DNA of 64,000 bases from JAPKZH01 sp963715635 (GTDB lineage Bacteria; Acidobacteriota; Aminicenantia; Aminicenantales; UBA4085). A program made the translations under genes and the position numbers. Below, in pieces: positions 53,765 to 62,640 of this stretch. The stretch is taken from positions 3,410,001 through 3,474,000 of the forward strand of contig OY970261.1 in the NCBI GenBank assembly GCA_963715635.1, read 5' to 3'. Under the pieces are notes generated by a model, which made no database searches, was not told the DNA's origin, and was given only the letters and a program-made list of their open reading frames with translations. The number at the start of each line of letters is the position of its first letter. The first letter of the stretch is position 1.

Positions 53765-55105
53765 TTACTTCACTTCGTCCTTATCCCAGCCGACGCCCAT
53801 GGCTTTCTCGAGTTGAGCCAGGCCCGTGACATAGTCATAAAGAGCCTGGGAATAGTTCGTTTTGGCCTGGCTGAGGGCCATCTGGGCCGAGCTGACGTCC
53901 AGGTTCGTGGCCAGACCCTCCGAATAATTCAACTCGGCAATCCGCACGGCCTCCTGGGCCTCTTCTACATTTTTCTCCTGGGACAGGATCGACTCTTTAG
54001 CCTGCTGCAAGTTCAGAATCGCCTGCTGGACTTCCAGCTTGACCACATCCATGAGGCCTTTCTGGCTGTACTCCAGCTGTTTTATCATGGCCTTTGTCTC
54101 GCCGACCTTGGCCGAGTTGGAAAAGCCGTTGAAAATGGGGATGGACAGGACGAGGTTGATAGAATAGTAGCTTTCCCAGTTATCTTTCTTGAGATTGAGA
54201 GAGTTGGACCAGTAGTTGTAGGCGCCGCCCACAGCGAGCGTAGGAATCCTGGCCGCCCTCGCTATTTTCAACATTTCCGCGGCCATCTGCTTCTGATAAT
54301 TGAGCTGGATGAGCTCAGGCCGGCTGGCTAAGGCCTGGGCCACGTTGGCATCGAGGTTGGCCTCAAAGGCTTGATAGCTGAGCTCTCCTTTGATATCGAC
54401 AGCCTGGTTCAGGTCCAAGCCCAAAAGATTTTTGAGCCCAAGCTCAGCCAGGCTCAACCCGTTTTTGGCCCGGATGAGCTGCGGCCTGAGGTTTGCCGCC
54501 TGGACTTGCGACCTTAAAAGGTCGAACCTGGAGGCCATCCCGACGTCGTAAAGATTCTTGACGTTCTTGAGATGCTTCTCTGCCAAGCCCAAGGCTTCTT
54601 CGGACACGTCCACAAACTTTTTGGCCAGGAGATAGCCGTAAAAGGCTTTTTTGACGTTGAACACGGTCTCCTGCCGGGACTGACGGATCGTCTCTTGCGT
54701 CGCAGCGAGATTGAGGTTAGCTTGTTTCAAGCCGGAGATGAGCCGCCCTCCAGTGAAAAGCGGCACGGCAAAGGAGAGAGTAAACTGGTAGTTCCGTGTG
54801 AAGTCGAACTTGAATTCCTGGGCAGGCATGCCGAACATCGGAGGGAATTGTACGGTAAAGACTTTTTTATCCAGGACGTCAGTGCCCTGGGCATTGAGAG
54901 TCGGGAAAAAATTGGAGATGGCTTCTTTCACCCGATAGCCGGCGTCTTCTTCCTTGGTTTTCTCGGACAGGTAAAAGGGATTCTGCCGGAGGGCCAGCCG
55001 GATGCAATCGTCCAGCGTCAACGTCATCTTCTCCTGGGAATACGAGATCCATGGCCAGGCCAGGATCAAGGCCAGGATGACAACGGTTTTTCTCGCTTTC
55101 TTCAT
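53765..55105 (-). CDS. TolC-family outer-membrane efflux protein
   Basis: 446 aa. A Sec signal (TVVILALILAWPWISYSQ) is followed by two internally related halves of the TolC fold (MTLTLDDCIRLALRQNPFYL; AQALASRPELIQLNYQKQMA) with long coiled helices (NVEEAQEAVRIAELNYSEGL) and strands. It forms the trimeric exit duct of the RND pump. It is first of the three pump genes and overlaps the TetR gene by four bases, so regulator and pump share one transcript. Confidence 0.93.
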   Translation of the reverse strand: MKKARKTVVILALILAWPWISYSQEKMTLTLDDCIRLALRQNPFYLSEKTKEEDAGYRVKEAISNFFPTLNAQGTDVLDKKVFTVQFPPMFGMPAQEFKFDFTRNYQFTLSFAVPLFTGGRLISGLKQANLNLAATQETIRQSRQETVFNVKKAFYGYLLAKKFVDVSEEALGLAEKHLKNVKNLYDVGMASRFDLLRSQVQAANLRPQLIRAKNGLSLAELGLKNLLGLDLNQAVDIKGELSYQAFEANLDANVAQALASRPELIQLNYQKQMAAEMLKIARAARIPTLAVGGAYNYWSNSLNLKKDNWESYYSINLVLSIPIFNGFSNSAKVGETKAMIKQLEYSQKGLMDVVKLEVQQAILNLQQAKESILSQEKNVEEAQEAVRIAELNYSEGLATNLDVSSAQMALSQAKTNYSQALYDYVTGLAQLEKAMGVGWDKDEVK

Positions 55106-55794
55106 TTGGATTCTCCTTTCATCTCGCTTTCATTGCGTTCAATCCCATGCAGAATGAAATTTTCGAAGTGACCGATATCCTGTTCGATGTTGGGCTTGGA
55201 CTCATTCCAGAGTTTTTCCTGGAAGTAGCCTTGAATGACCGCTCCCAAAAAGGTCACGGTCGCATCGGCGTCTATTTTGCGGAACTCGCCGGAGACGATC
55301 CCCTCTTGGAGGAAGGTCTTGACGCGATCGTTGATGATCCTGCGTTTGGCTTTGATCTTCTTGACGAATCTTCGTTCGACTTCGGACGTCCCTTTGTTGC
55401 CTTCTGTAATAAAAGCCTGCATCAACTTCATAAACGACCTGTCCATCATGAACACCCTGGAGATGTTCTCCTTTTCGGCGTAGAAGCGGAAGGCCAGCCG
55501 AATGGACTCCAATAGTTTTGCCTTGGCCGGCTCAGCCTTGGCCTGGATCGCCAAAAGCTCGCGGTCCAGGTCCTCAAGAAAATGGATCAAGATCTCGAAA
55601 ATAAGCTCGGCCTTGCTCCGGAAATAATGGTACAGCGTAGCCTTTGAAAACTGGGCCTCTCGCGCCACATCGTCCATGGAGGTCGCGCTGAAGCCTTTGC
55701 GTAAGATTACGCCCTCGGCGGCGTGGAGGATCGTTTCTCTGTTTTCCTGCCGCCTCTGACGTTCACGGGCATCCCGCAGGTCGCTTTTTTTCAT
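55102..55794 (-). CDS. TetR/AcrR-family repressor of the efflux operon
   Basis: 230 aa. The N-terminal helix-turn-helix is ENRETILHAAEGVILRKGFS then TSMDDVAREAQFSKATLYHY with FRSKAELIFEILIHF, typical of TetR. The C-terminal ligand domain is variable (NISRVFMMDRSFMKLMQAFI). Being first gene of the operon and next to a palindrome in its own promoter region, it probably represses itself and the pump until an effector binds. AAAGG seven bases upstream supports the start. Confidence 0.93.
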   Translation of the reverse strand: MKKSDLRDARERQRRQENRETILHAAEGVILRKGFSATSMDDVAREAQFSKATLYHYFRSKAELIFEILIHFLEDLDRELLAIQAKAEPAKAKLLESIRLAFRFYAEKENISRVFMMDRSFMKLMQAFITEGNKGTSEVERRFVKKIKAKRRIINDRVKTFLQEGIVSGEFRKIDADATVTFLGAVIQGYFQEKLWNESKPNIEQDIGHFENFILHGIERNESEMKGESK

Positions 55795-55828
55795 TTTTAT
55801 ACCTTTAAGTTTATTATTTATACCAATT

Positions 55829-55892
55829 AGTTTAGTCGTTAAACTTATTAGTTAACTTGAATAAATTAGCAAGATTGAAGTGGGCTTGTCAA
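55829..55892 (-). promoter_or_regulatory. Promoter and probable operator of the tetR-efflux operon
   Basis: Minus strand TTGACA (55892-55887) with an 18-bp spacer to TAATTT (55868-55863). Just downstream is the inverted repeat AGTTTA-N5-TAAACT (55829-55845), placed where a TetR dimer would block transcription. The region is very AT-rich. Confidence 0.5.
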
Positions 55893-56203
55893 GAGGAAGG
55901 CTCGGAAATGAGCGGCGCTATCTCTGAATGGGTCCTGCTACCGACCAGCCCCTTCGTCCTCACGACGCTTACGCTAAAGATCAAAGGGGATCCAAGGGGA
56001 TAAGCCCCTTGGTCGCAGGGCGAGAACAGCGAGCCCGAGAAGGGGAGGCAGGGAGCGGAGCGACCGTTGGAAGGGGTCTTCCCCTCCAAAAATACCCCCC
56101 CATCTGCCGATTTGCTATGTTCATTGCGGGCGCCCCGGTCGGTATCACCCATTAAAAGATCGGCGCCGTTTTTTCCTCGCAGAGGATAGAGCTCAAGTCG
56201 AAA
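55893..56203. other. Non-coding GC-rich interval with a strong hairpin
   Basis: No gene is supported. CCAAGGGG (55992-55999) pairs with CCCCTTGG (56005-56012) around a 5-nt loop. A G-rich, repetitive-looking segment follows (56013-56105), ending in a run of seven C. The text is unlike neighbouring coding sequence and may be a dispersed repeat or a small RNA. Confidence 0.35.
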
Positions 56204-56241
56204 TTGAAAAAAATTCAAAAAAAGGATTAAAATAAAATTGG

Positions 56242-56931
56242 ATGACAAAAAGAACTGGTTTTCGACATTTTCTATTCGTCATTCTTATCGATTTCTCTCT
56301 ATTCTTTCCCGGAATCCTCAATGCCCAGGATCAACAAAAGCCGCGTTGGTGGGAGATCAAAATGACGATCTCCGCCCGGGGCGAATACAAGCAGGATGCC
56401 AGAGATGCCCAGTGTTCCGGGACCTATTCCTTTACCATCGCCTGGACAGGCGCCATGGAAGTCGATCAGGATGACTATTTGCTCTACCACACCAGTTCCG
56501 AGCTTCAGCAATGGGAAGCCACGGAGCGGGCGGCCTATCCGCAGGAGATCAAGGCCTTGACCACCCAGGATTTTCCGGACAAGCCCGAGCTGAAGGTGAA
56601 CTATATTTTGAAAAAGGGGGACGGCCTGTATTTTGATTTCGTCGTCAGGGGCTTTGATGTGCCCCTCAGCCCGGCGCCGGAACATTTCTATCTTGACCTG
56701 CCGACGTCCGAAGAAAATACCTTTGCCTCCTCAGGGGGCAGTTACAACCCGCACGTCCGTGCCGGATCGAACAAAATATTTTTGGACGAAAGACAGATCT
56801 ATCCGAGCCCGCTGGAGAAATCCTTTGCCTGGACCTGGAAAAACCAGGCCTGGCTTCAAGAGACGGATAAAAACATTTTCCAATCCAACAGCCATAGCGT
56901 CCAGGTCAAAATTATCATCATCCCTCATTAA
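56242..56931 (+). CDS. Hypothetical secreted protein
   Basis: 229 aa. A signal peptide (HFLFVILIDFSLFFPGILNA) is followed by a beta-rich domain (WWEIKMTISARGEYKQDARD, CSGTYSFTIAWTGAMEVDQD). I do not recognise the family. TTGAAA (56204-56209), 18 bp, TAAAAT (56228-56233) lies just upstream, with the ATG 8 nt past the -10 box, so it may be leaderless. The gene is convergent with xerD. Confidence 0.6.
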   Translation: MTKRTGFRHFLFVILIDFSLFFPGILNAQDQQKPRWWEIKMTISARGEYKQDARDAQCSGTYSFTIAWTGAMEVDQDDYLLYHTSSELQQWEATERAAYPQEIKALTTQDFPDKPELKVNYILKKGDGLYFDFVVRGFDVPLSPAPEHFYLDLPTSEENTFASSGGSYNPHVRAGSNKIFLDERQIYPSPLEKSFAWTWKNQAWLQETDKNIFQSNSHSVQVKIIIIPH

Positions 56932-56979
56932 TCGTCGGGAACGTCGACCCATCCGATTTCTCTCCCGGCAAAAAAGCGG

Positions 56980-57882
56980 TCAGGCCCTTGGATGAAACTT
57001 GTCATAAACGCGGCGGAGCCGCTCGCGGCTCACGTGCGTGTAGATTTGCGTCGTCGTGATCTGGCTATGTCCCAGCATGAGCTGGACGGAGCGCAGATCC
57101 GCTCCCCTTTCCAGAAGATGGGTGGCAAACGAATGCCGCAGGACATGCGGGCTGATGTTCGCGGGGAGATCGGCCTGACGGGCATACTGCCGGAGCAACT
57201 TCCAGAATCCCTGGCGCGTAAAATCTTCACCGCGGCGCGATAAAAAAAGCCCGGCCACCGGCTCCCGCATCAGCTTCGGCCTGGCCTCATCAAGATATTT
57301 TGTGACGGCCTCCACCGCCGATTTACCCAAGGGGACAATTCGCTCCTTGCCTCCCTTGCCCCGGCAAAGGAGGAAGCCGTCCTTGAGGTGGATGTCTATC
57401 ATCTTGAGATGGATGAGCTCGGAAACCCTCAGGCCGGCGGCGTACATGACTTCGAGCATCGCCCGGTCCCGGATTCCCAGAGCGTCCGCGGTGTCGGGCT
57501 GCTTGAGGAGCGACTCAACCTCGGCCACCGTCAGGAATTTCGGAAGCGTGATCCAGGCCTTGGGAGAGGTGAGGTGAAGGGTCGGGTTTTTTTCGAGACG
57601 CCCGTCCAAAATCAAGAATTTATAGAACGATTTGAGCGAGGAAATCAGCCTGGCCAATGAGCGCGGCGACAGGCCCGATAGGCTCTGGTGATGGATGAAT
57701 CGGACCAGGTCGGCTTCTCGGGCGCCGGTCCAGGCAATTTTTTCGTTTTTAAGAAAAAGGAAAAATTTGGCCAGGTCCCTGGCATAGGATTGGATTGTAT
57801 TGGCCGAAAGCCCTTTCTCGACCGACAGGAATTCCAGAAAAAGAGTCAGAATATCCTCTGGCGGAGGCTGAGGAGGGGTCAT
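56980..57882 (-). CDS. xerD: Tyrosine recombinase XerC/XerD
   Basis: 300 aa, the usual Xer length. The SAM-like core-binding domain spans residues 10-95 (GLSANTIQSYARDLAKFFLF). Catalytic residues are Arg152 (AAGLRVSELI), Lys176 (GKGGKE), His246 and Arg249 (PHVLRHSFATHLL), His272 (LGHSQI) and nucleophile Tyr281 (TTQIYTHV). It resolves chromosome dimers at dif sites with FtsK. XerD is favoured over XerC by the N-terminal pattern, but the call is not firm. Its start overlaps the MBL gene stop by four bases. No mobile-element genes surround it, so it is the housekeeping recombinase. Confidence 0.87.
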   Translation of the reverse strand: MTPPQPPPEDILTLFLEFLSVEKGLSANTIQSYARDLAKFFLFLKNEKIAWTGAREADLVRFIHHQSLSGLSPRSLARLISSLKSFYKFLILDGRLEKNPTLHLTSPKAWITLPKFLTVAEVESLLKQPDTADALGIRDRAMLEVMYAAGLRVSELIHLKMIDIHLKDGFLLCRGKGGKERIVPLGKSAVEAVTKYLDEARPKLMREPVAGLFLSRRGEDFTRQGFWKLLRQYARQADLPANISPHVLRHSFATHLLERGADLRSVQLMLGHSQITTTQIYTHVSRERLRRVYDKFHPRA

Positions 57883-58499
57883 GTGAGGAACGGGTTGTTG
57901 GCTCTCTCCTGACCTACAGTTGTCTGGGGTCCGTGGCCGGGCAGGACGACCGTGTTATCGGGCAGCGTCATGATTTTTTCTCTGATCGATTGTTCAAGCT
58001 GCTTTTGGGAACCGCCGGGAAGGTCGGTCCGGCCCACGCCTTCCATGAATAGAGTGTCTCCCGACAGGAGGAATCCGTCTCCCAGTAAGCTAACGCTTCC
58101 TGGCGAATGCCCGGGTGTATGGAGAACGCGGAGCGAGGAGTTTCCGATCTTAATCTCATCGCCGTCATTCATGAAATGATCGGCCGGAGGGGAGTCCTTG
58201 GCGCCCAAAAAGAGGCTGAGCTCGAGTTGCTGGATCTTTCCCAGCATGGCGTTGTCGCCGGCGTGTATGTAAAGCGGGGCGCCGTAATGGTCCTTGATGT
58301 CCCGGTTGGCGCCGGTATGGTCGATATGGCCGTGCGTGTTGATGATGGCGATCGGCTTTAGCGCGTCCTCGGCTACCTCCGGGAAAATCCGCTCGGGCTC
58401 GGCTCCGGGGTCCACGACGGCGCATTCCTTGGTTTCTTCACAATAGACCAGGTAGCAATTCGTCTCCAGGGCGCCGACGACGATCTCCTTATATTTCAT
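57879..58499 (-). CDS. MBL-fold metallo-hydrolase, glyoxalase II-like
   Basis: 206 aa. The metal motif HxHxDH is at His56, His58, Asp60, His61 (INTHGHIDHTG), with further ligands in LHTPGHSPGSV, FLLSGDTLF and LPGHGPQT. This short form without the glyoxalase II C-terminal helical domain hydrolyses thioesters or related compounds. It has its own near-consensus promoter and GGGAGGAG before the ATG, and leads into xerD. Confidence 0.88.
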   Translation of the reverse strand: MKYKEIVVGALETNCYLVYCEETKECAVVDPGAEPERIFPEVAEDALKPIAIINTHGHIDHTGANRDIKDHYGAPLYIHAGDNAMLGKIQQLELSLFLGAKDSPPADHFMNDGDEIKIGNSSLRVLHTPGHSPGSVSLLGDGFLLSGDTLFMEGVGRTDLPGGSQKQLEQSIREKIMTLPDNTVVLPGHGPQTTVGQERANNPFLT

Positions 58500-58516
58500 C
58501 TCTCCTCCCTGGAGCT

Positions 58517-58545
58517 ATCATAATTCGTTCAACGGCGGGAGTCAA
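58517..58545 (-). promoter_or_regulatory. Promoter of the MBL-xerD operon
   Basis: Minus strand TTGACT (58545-58540), 17-bp spacer, TATGAT (58522-58517), followed by a short leader with GGGAGGAG. Confidence 0.7.
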
Positions 58546-58560
58546 GAACGAAGGGTCCCA

Positions 58561-58590
58561 TTGTTTTTTAATCGCCAAAAAATATATAAT
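58561..58590 (+). promoter_or_regulatory. Promoter of the methyltransferase gene, leaderless start
   Basis: TTGTTT (58561-58566), 18-bp spacer, perfect TATAAT (58585-58590). The ATG at 58598 is 7 nt downstream with no ribosome site between, so the message is probably leaderless. Confidence 0.55.
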
Positions 58591-58597
58591 CGGGCCG

Positions 58598-59392
58598 ATG
58601 AACGGCGCTCCCTGGCAGCTTCAGATCGTCAAACGGTCCCTCAAGAAAAAAGAAAAACTCGACCTCATTGAAAGATATGTCCGGGTTGCGCCGAACGATG
58701 TCCTGCTCGACCTCGGCTGCGCCCAAGGCATCCTCAGTTATTTTCTCCGCCAGAAAGGCGGATTCTGGGTCAGCACGGACCTGGATTTCATCAACCTCAA
58801 ATCCAGCCAAGCCCTTCTTCGAAAGAACCTTGTCCAGATGGACGAGAATGCCCTTCCCTTTAAAAGCCGGTCCTTTAGCCAGGTCGTATGCCTTGATTAC
58901 CTGGAGCACGTGGACGACGATGATATCACTCTCCAGGAAATCAGCCGGGTCCTCAAGGCTGGAGGAAAGCTTATCCTGATCACTCCCCACGCCGGAAAAT
59001 TCTTTCTCCTGCAGAAAATCCGTCCGGCCGTCGGCCTGAAGCTAGAATACTACGGACATAAGCGGGAGGGCTACAGCCTGCCTGCTCTCGAGACAAAGCT
59101 CGGAAAAGCCGGCCTTCGCCTTGAAGGCCATAAGACATATTCGCGCTTCTTTACCGAATTCCTCGAGCTTTTGCTGAACGCCGCTTATGTCAATGTCCTT
59201 TCTCAAAAACCGGAAGGCGAGCTCCGCGACGGTCATATTCGCCCTTCGACCGCGGATGAATTTGCGGCAAAGACGGGGGCCTTCAAACTCTACAAGCTCA
59301 TCTATCCCATGATCTGGCTCATCAGCCGGCTAGACATGCTCCTCTTTTTCCAAAGGGGCTACGCCATCATGATCTGGGCGACAAAGGAATAA
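58598..59392 (+). CDS. Class I SAM-dependent methyltransferase
   Basis: 264 aa. SAM motif I is LLDLGCAQGILSYF (Asp38, Gly40, Gly44), with an acidic motif II-like STDLDFINLKSSQ, and CLDYLEHVDDDDITLQEISR plus RVLKAGGKLILITPH later, the UbiE/Methyltransf_11 pattern. The C-terminal 80 residues include a hydrophobic stretch (LYKLIYPMIWLISRLDMLLF), which may attach it to the membrane, so a lipid or polyisoprenoid-linked substrate is possible. It is followed after 12 bases by the DASS transporter gene. Confidence 0.85.
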   Translation: MNGAPWQLQIVKRSLKKKEKLDLIERYVRVAPNDVLLDLGCAQGILSYFLRQKGGFWVSTDLDFINLKSSQALLRKNLVQMDENALPFKSRSFSQVVCLDYLEHVDDDDITLQEISRVLKAGGKLILITPHAGKFFLLQKIRPAVGLKLEYYGHKREGYSLPALETKLGKAGLRLEGHKTYSRFFTEFLELLLNAAYVNVLSQKPEGELRDGHIRPSTADEFAAKTGAFKLYKLIYPMIWLISRLDMLLFFQRGYAIMIWATKE

Positions 59393-59404
59393 AAGGGACA
59401 GCGC

Positions 59405-60877
59405 GTGGAGCGAAGACAAATCATCGGCTTCTTTCTCGGCCCTTTGGCCTTTATCTCCGCTTATCTATCGCCGCTCCTCCGTGGAAACGCAAAGGCCCAC
59501 ATCCTCCTGTCCATCTTTTTCTTCATTATCGTCTGGTGGGTGACGGAATGCATCCCCATCCCGATCACGGCTCTCTTGATCCCGGTTCTAATCACTGTCT
59601 TTGGAGTCACCACTGCCGAAAAGGCACTGGCTCCTTTCGCCAACCCGGTCATCATGCTTTTCCTGGGAAGCTTTATGCTGGCCCAGGCGATGGCCGTCCA
59701 CGGCCTCGATAAGAAATTTGCCTATTCCATTCTCTCCCTAAAATTTATCGGCCGCCGAAAACCCAGGATCCTCTTCGCCTTCGGGGCGATCACAGCTTTC
59801 ATATCCATGTGGGTGAGCAATACGGCCACGACGGCCATGATGCTTCCCATCGCAGTCGGCATTCTCAATACATTTCCGGAGGAAAAAGAAAAGGGCGTGA
59901 AATCCATTTTTACCGGTTCTCTTCTACTCCTGACCGCCTATGCCTCCTCTGTGGGAGGCGTCGGGACGCCCGTGGGAAGCCCCCCGAACCTCATTACCAT
60001 GAGCATGGCCGAAAAGCTGGCCGGCATCAGGATTACATTTTTCCAATGGATGGTCATCGGTCTCCTAGTTCTCATCCCCATGTTCTTGGCCATGTACTTT
60101 TATATGTTATTCAAGATGAGGAAGATCAAAAAATCGCCGGCTGAGCCTCAGGCTCGCGGATCGCTATTCCACGAAAATTTTCCCAAAGGGCTCACCCGCC
60201 CGCAAAAAAATGTCTTGATCACCTTTTCCATAACGGTTTTTCTCTGGGTCGTTCCAGGATTTGTCTCCATCATCCTGGGAAAAAATTCCGCCGTTGCCCT
60301 CTGGCTCGAAAGGAACTTGCCGGAATCCATCGTCGCCCTCATCGGCGCATCCCTGCTTTTCCTCCTTCCCGTCAACCTCAAAAAAGCCGAATTCACGCTT
60401 TCCCTCAGACACGGCCTGGACATCGACTGGGGAACGCTGCTCCTCTTCGGAGGAGGGCTGTCCATGGGCATTCAGATGTTCGAGACGGGCCTGGCGGATT
60501 CCATCGGCAAATTTTTTATTCAATCCGGCGGAGGGTCGGCAAGCCTCTCCCTAATCACCCTGATATCGATCGTATTTTGTATCTATTTCACGGAAGTCAC
60601 ATCCAACACCGCCGCGGCCAACATGACGATTCCCATCGTCATCGCCATCTGCAAAACCGCCGGCGTCAATCCCCTGCCGGCCGTCCTGGGAGGGGGCATG
60701 GCCTGCAGCTTCGCTTTTATGATGCCGATCTCGACACCTCCGAATGCCATCATTTATGGATCGAGGCTCGTCCCCCTGCCGTTCATGATTAAATACGGGT
60801 TTTGGATGAATATTTTCGGCATCATCATCATCTGGACGGCCATCCGGGTGATTGCTCCGATGCTCGGCCTGCTTTAG
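59405..60877 (+). CDS. DASS-family sodium-dicarboxylate/anion symporter (SLC13)
   Basis: 490 aa with about 11 membrane segments and two SNT signatures of the family, ISMWVSNTATTAMMLPI and TEVTSNTAAANMTIPI, which bind Na+ and substrate carboxylate. GGVGTPVGSPPNLI and MPISTPPNAIIYG are the matching proline-rich hairpin loops. It imports dicarboxylates such as succinate or tricarboxylates. The start is GTG at 59405, 12 bases after the methyltransferase stop, with GGGACAG upstream. Confidence 0.9.
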   Translation: MERRQIIGFFLGPLAFISAYLSPLLRGNAKAHILLSIFFFIIVWWVTECIPIPITALLIPVLITVFGVTTAEKALAPFANPVIMLFLGSFMLAQAMAVHGLDKKFAYSILSLKFIGRRKPRILFAFGAITAFISMWVSNTATTAMMLPIAVGILNTFPEEKEKGVKSIFTGSLLLLTAYASSVGGVGTPVGSPPNLITMSMAEKLAGIRITFFQWMVIGLLVLIPMFLAMYFYMLFKMRKIKKSPAEPQARGSLFHENFPKGLTRPQKNVLITFSITVFLWVVPGFVSIILGKNSAVALWLERNLPESIVALIGASLLFLLPVNLKKAEFTLSLRHGLDIDWGTLLLFGGGLSMGIQMFETGLADSIGKFFIQSGGGSASLSLITLISIVFCIYFTEVTSNTAAANMTIPIVIAICKTAGVNPLPAVLGGGMACSFAFMMPISTPPNAIIYGSRLVPLPFMIKYGFWMNIFGIIIIWTAIRVIAPMLGLL

Positions 60878-60879
60878 AG

Positions 60880-60914
60880 CTGGGCAAAACCGGAAGAATA
60901 ATCCCCAGTTTTTT
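60880..60914 (+). terminator. Weak candidate terminator after the DASS gene
   Basis: CTGGG (60880-60884) pairs with CCCAG (60904-60908) over a 19-nt loop, followed by six T. Confidence 0.35.
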
Positions 60915-60990
60915 ATCGGAAATCACCGGCAACTAGATCTTACGAGAATGGGCAAACACACAATCTGTCTTCATTATTGCCTAAAACGTC

Positions 60991-61019
60991 TTTACGGACG
61001 CGGGGAATTGGCCTATGAT
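60991..61019 (+). promoter_or_regulatory. Predicted promoter of the ammonia-lyase gene
   Basis: TTTACG (60991-60996), 17-bp spacer, TATGAT (61014-61019). The leader of about 30 nt carries GGAGG before ATG 61058. Confidence 0.5.
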
Positions 61020-61057
61020 ATTGGGTCGAAATCATCCTATGAATATTGGAGGTTCAT

Positions 61058-62581
61058 ATGGCAATCATACTTGACGGAAAAAGCCTAACGGTCGAAAAAC
61101 TAACCCGAATCGCTCGTGACAATGAAAAGGTCGAACTTCATCCGGAATCGCTGGAGAAAATCAAGCAGTGCCGGGCCATGCTCGAGGAAAAGCTCAAGGC
61201 CCGAGAAATCATGTACGGAACGAACACCGGCATCGGCGAATTCTCCGAGATCGTCCTCTCCGATGAGCAGGTGAAGGAGTTCCAGAAATATCTTATCTAC
61301 AACCATGCCGCCGGGATCGGCGACCCGGCGCCCATCGAACACGTCCGGGGCGCCATGGCCAGCCGGATCAATGTCCATGCCAAGGGCCGGTCCGGATGCC
61401 GCCCGGAAATCACGACGACGTACGTGGAGATGCTCAACAAAGGTGTGACGCCAGTCGTTTGCACGAAAGGCTCGGTCGGCGCATGCGGCGACCTTGCTCC
61501 GATGTCTCAGATCGCTCTCCTGCTCATGGGGGAAGGCGAAGCATTCTATAAGGGCGAGAGACTTCCCGGCCGGGTAGCCATGGAGCGCGCCGGAATCTCC
61601 GTCCCCGGACTTCGGGCCCGCGACGGCCTGGCCGCCATCAACGGCTCCAACCTGATCACAGCCATAAGCGCGCTCCAGTTATATGACATTAACCGCTGGC
61701 TGAAGCAGGCCGAGATCGCCTGCGCCATGACCCTCGAAGCGCTACTGGCTAATCTCAAGCCTTACGATGTCCGGCTCCACCAGGAGCGGGGCTTCCCCGG
61801 GGCCATCCGCTCGGCCCAAGCCATCATAAAGTGCATCGAGGGCAGCGACCTGCGGGCCGGGAAGATCAAGACCAAGGTCCAGGACGCTTATTCCATGCGC
61901 TCCTCTCCGCAGGTGATTGGAGCAGCCCATGATGCCGTGGCCCATGCCCGCAGGCAGGTCGAAATCGAGCTCAACGGCGTCGCTGACAACCCCATCTACT
62001 TGCATGAATATAAGCTGACCTTGACGGGCGCCAACTTCCAAGGCTCCCCGATCTCACTGCCCATGGATATGGTCGGGATGGCCGTCACCATGGTCTGCGT
62101 GCTTTCCGAGCGCAGGCTCAACCGGCTGACCAACCCTGCCTTGAGCGTCGGGCTGCCCGCATTCCTGACCAAAGGCGCCGGCATGTTCTCGGGCATGATG
62201 CTCAGCCAGTACACGGCCGACATGATGATCGTTGAGCAGAGGATTCTGTCCGCGCCGGCTTCAACGATGTCTATCCCGGCCGCCGCCGACCAGGAGGACT
62301 TCGTGTCGATGGGCATGAACACGGCTTTGAAGAATGTCCAGATCCTGGATAACGCGTATGGAATCCTCGGTATCGAATTCATGGCGGCTGCCCAGGCGCT
62401 CGACTTCCGCGAATTCACGCCGGGCAAGGGCGTTACTACGGCGAAAAACGCCATCCGCAAGCACGTCGCCCACCTGGAGGAGGACAGGCCGCTCTATCCG
62501 GACCACAACACGATGAAAGAGCTGGTCAAATCGGGCGAAATCCTGGAAGCCGTGGAAAAGGCTGTGGGAAGCCTGGAATAG
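61058..62581 (+). CDS. hutH: Histidine ammonia-lyase-like enzyme with Ala-Cys-Gly MIO triad
   Basis: 507 aa from ATG 61058, preceded by GGAGG. It aligns with HutH almost without gaps: Tyr53 (IMYGTNTGIGEF), His83 (YNHAAGIG), and QEDFVSMG for the usual QEDHVSMG. The MIO prosthetic group forms from Ala142-Ser143-Gly144 in HutH; here the triad at the same positions is Ala142-Cys143-Gly144 (GSVGACGDLAPMSQ). As recalled, a Ser143Cys mutant of Pseudomonas HutH keeps activity, so this enzyme may be functional. It would release ammonia from histidine or another aromatic amino acid. No other hut genes are nearby, so the substrate is open. Confidence 0.8.
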   Translation: MAIILDGKSLTVEKLTRIARDNEKVELHPESLEKIKQCRAMLEEKLKAREIMYGTNTGIGEFSEIVLSDEQVKEFQKYLIYNHAAGIGDPAPIEHVRGAMASRINVHAKGRSGCRPEITTTYVEMLNKGVTPVVCTKGSVGACGDLAPMSQIALLLMGEGEAFYKGERLPGRVAMERAGISVPGLRARDGLAAINGSNLITAISALQLYDINRWLKQAEIACAMTLEALLANLKPYDVRLHQERGFPGAIRSAQAIIKCIEGSDLRAGKIKTKVQDAYSMRSSPQVIGAAHDAVAHARRQVEIELNGVADNPIYLHEYKLTLTGANFQGSPISLPMDMVGMAVTMVCVLSERRLNRLTNPALSVGLPAFLTKGAGMFSGMMLSQYTADMMIVEQRILSAPASTMSIPAAADQEDFVSMGMNTALKNVQILDNAYGILGIEFMAAAQALDFREFTPGKGVTTAKNAIRKHVAHLEEDRPLYPDHNTMKELVKSGEILEAVEKAVGSLE

Positions 62582-62625
62582 ATAAGCCCGCGGGCTTGAC
62601 CCCTATCTCTCCACTTTGAAATTCT

Positions 62626-62633
62626 GTTATAAT
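62626..62633 (+). promoter_or_regulatory. Extended -10 promoter of the small protein gene at 62641
   Basis: TGTTATAAT (an extended -10 from 62625) ends 7 nt before the ATG at 62641, again implying a leaderless mRNA. There is no -35 at the right distance. The palindrome AAGCCCGCGGGCTT at 62584-62597 separates it from the ammonia-lyase gene. Confidence 0.5.
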
Positions 62634-62640
62634 CCAACCA

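Noticed and set aside
62584..62597. Palindrome AAGCCCGCGGGCTT as terminator of the ammonia-lyase gene
   Set aside because: There is no loop and no T-run after it; it could be a protein site or a REP-like piece, but a terminator is not supported.
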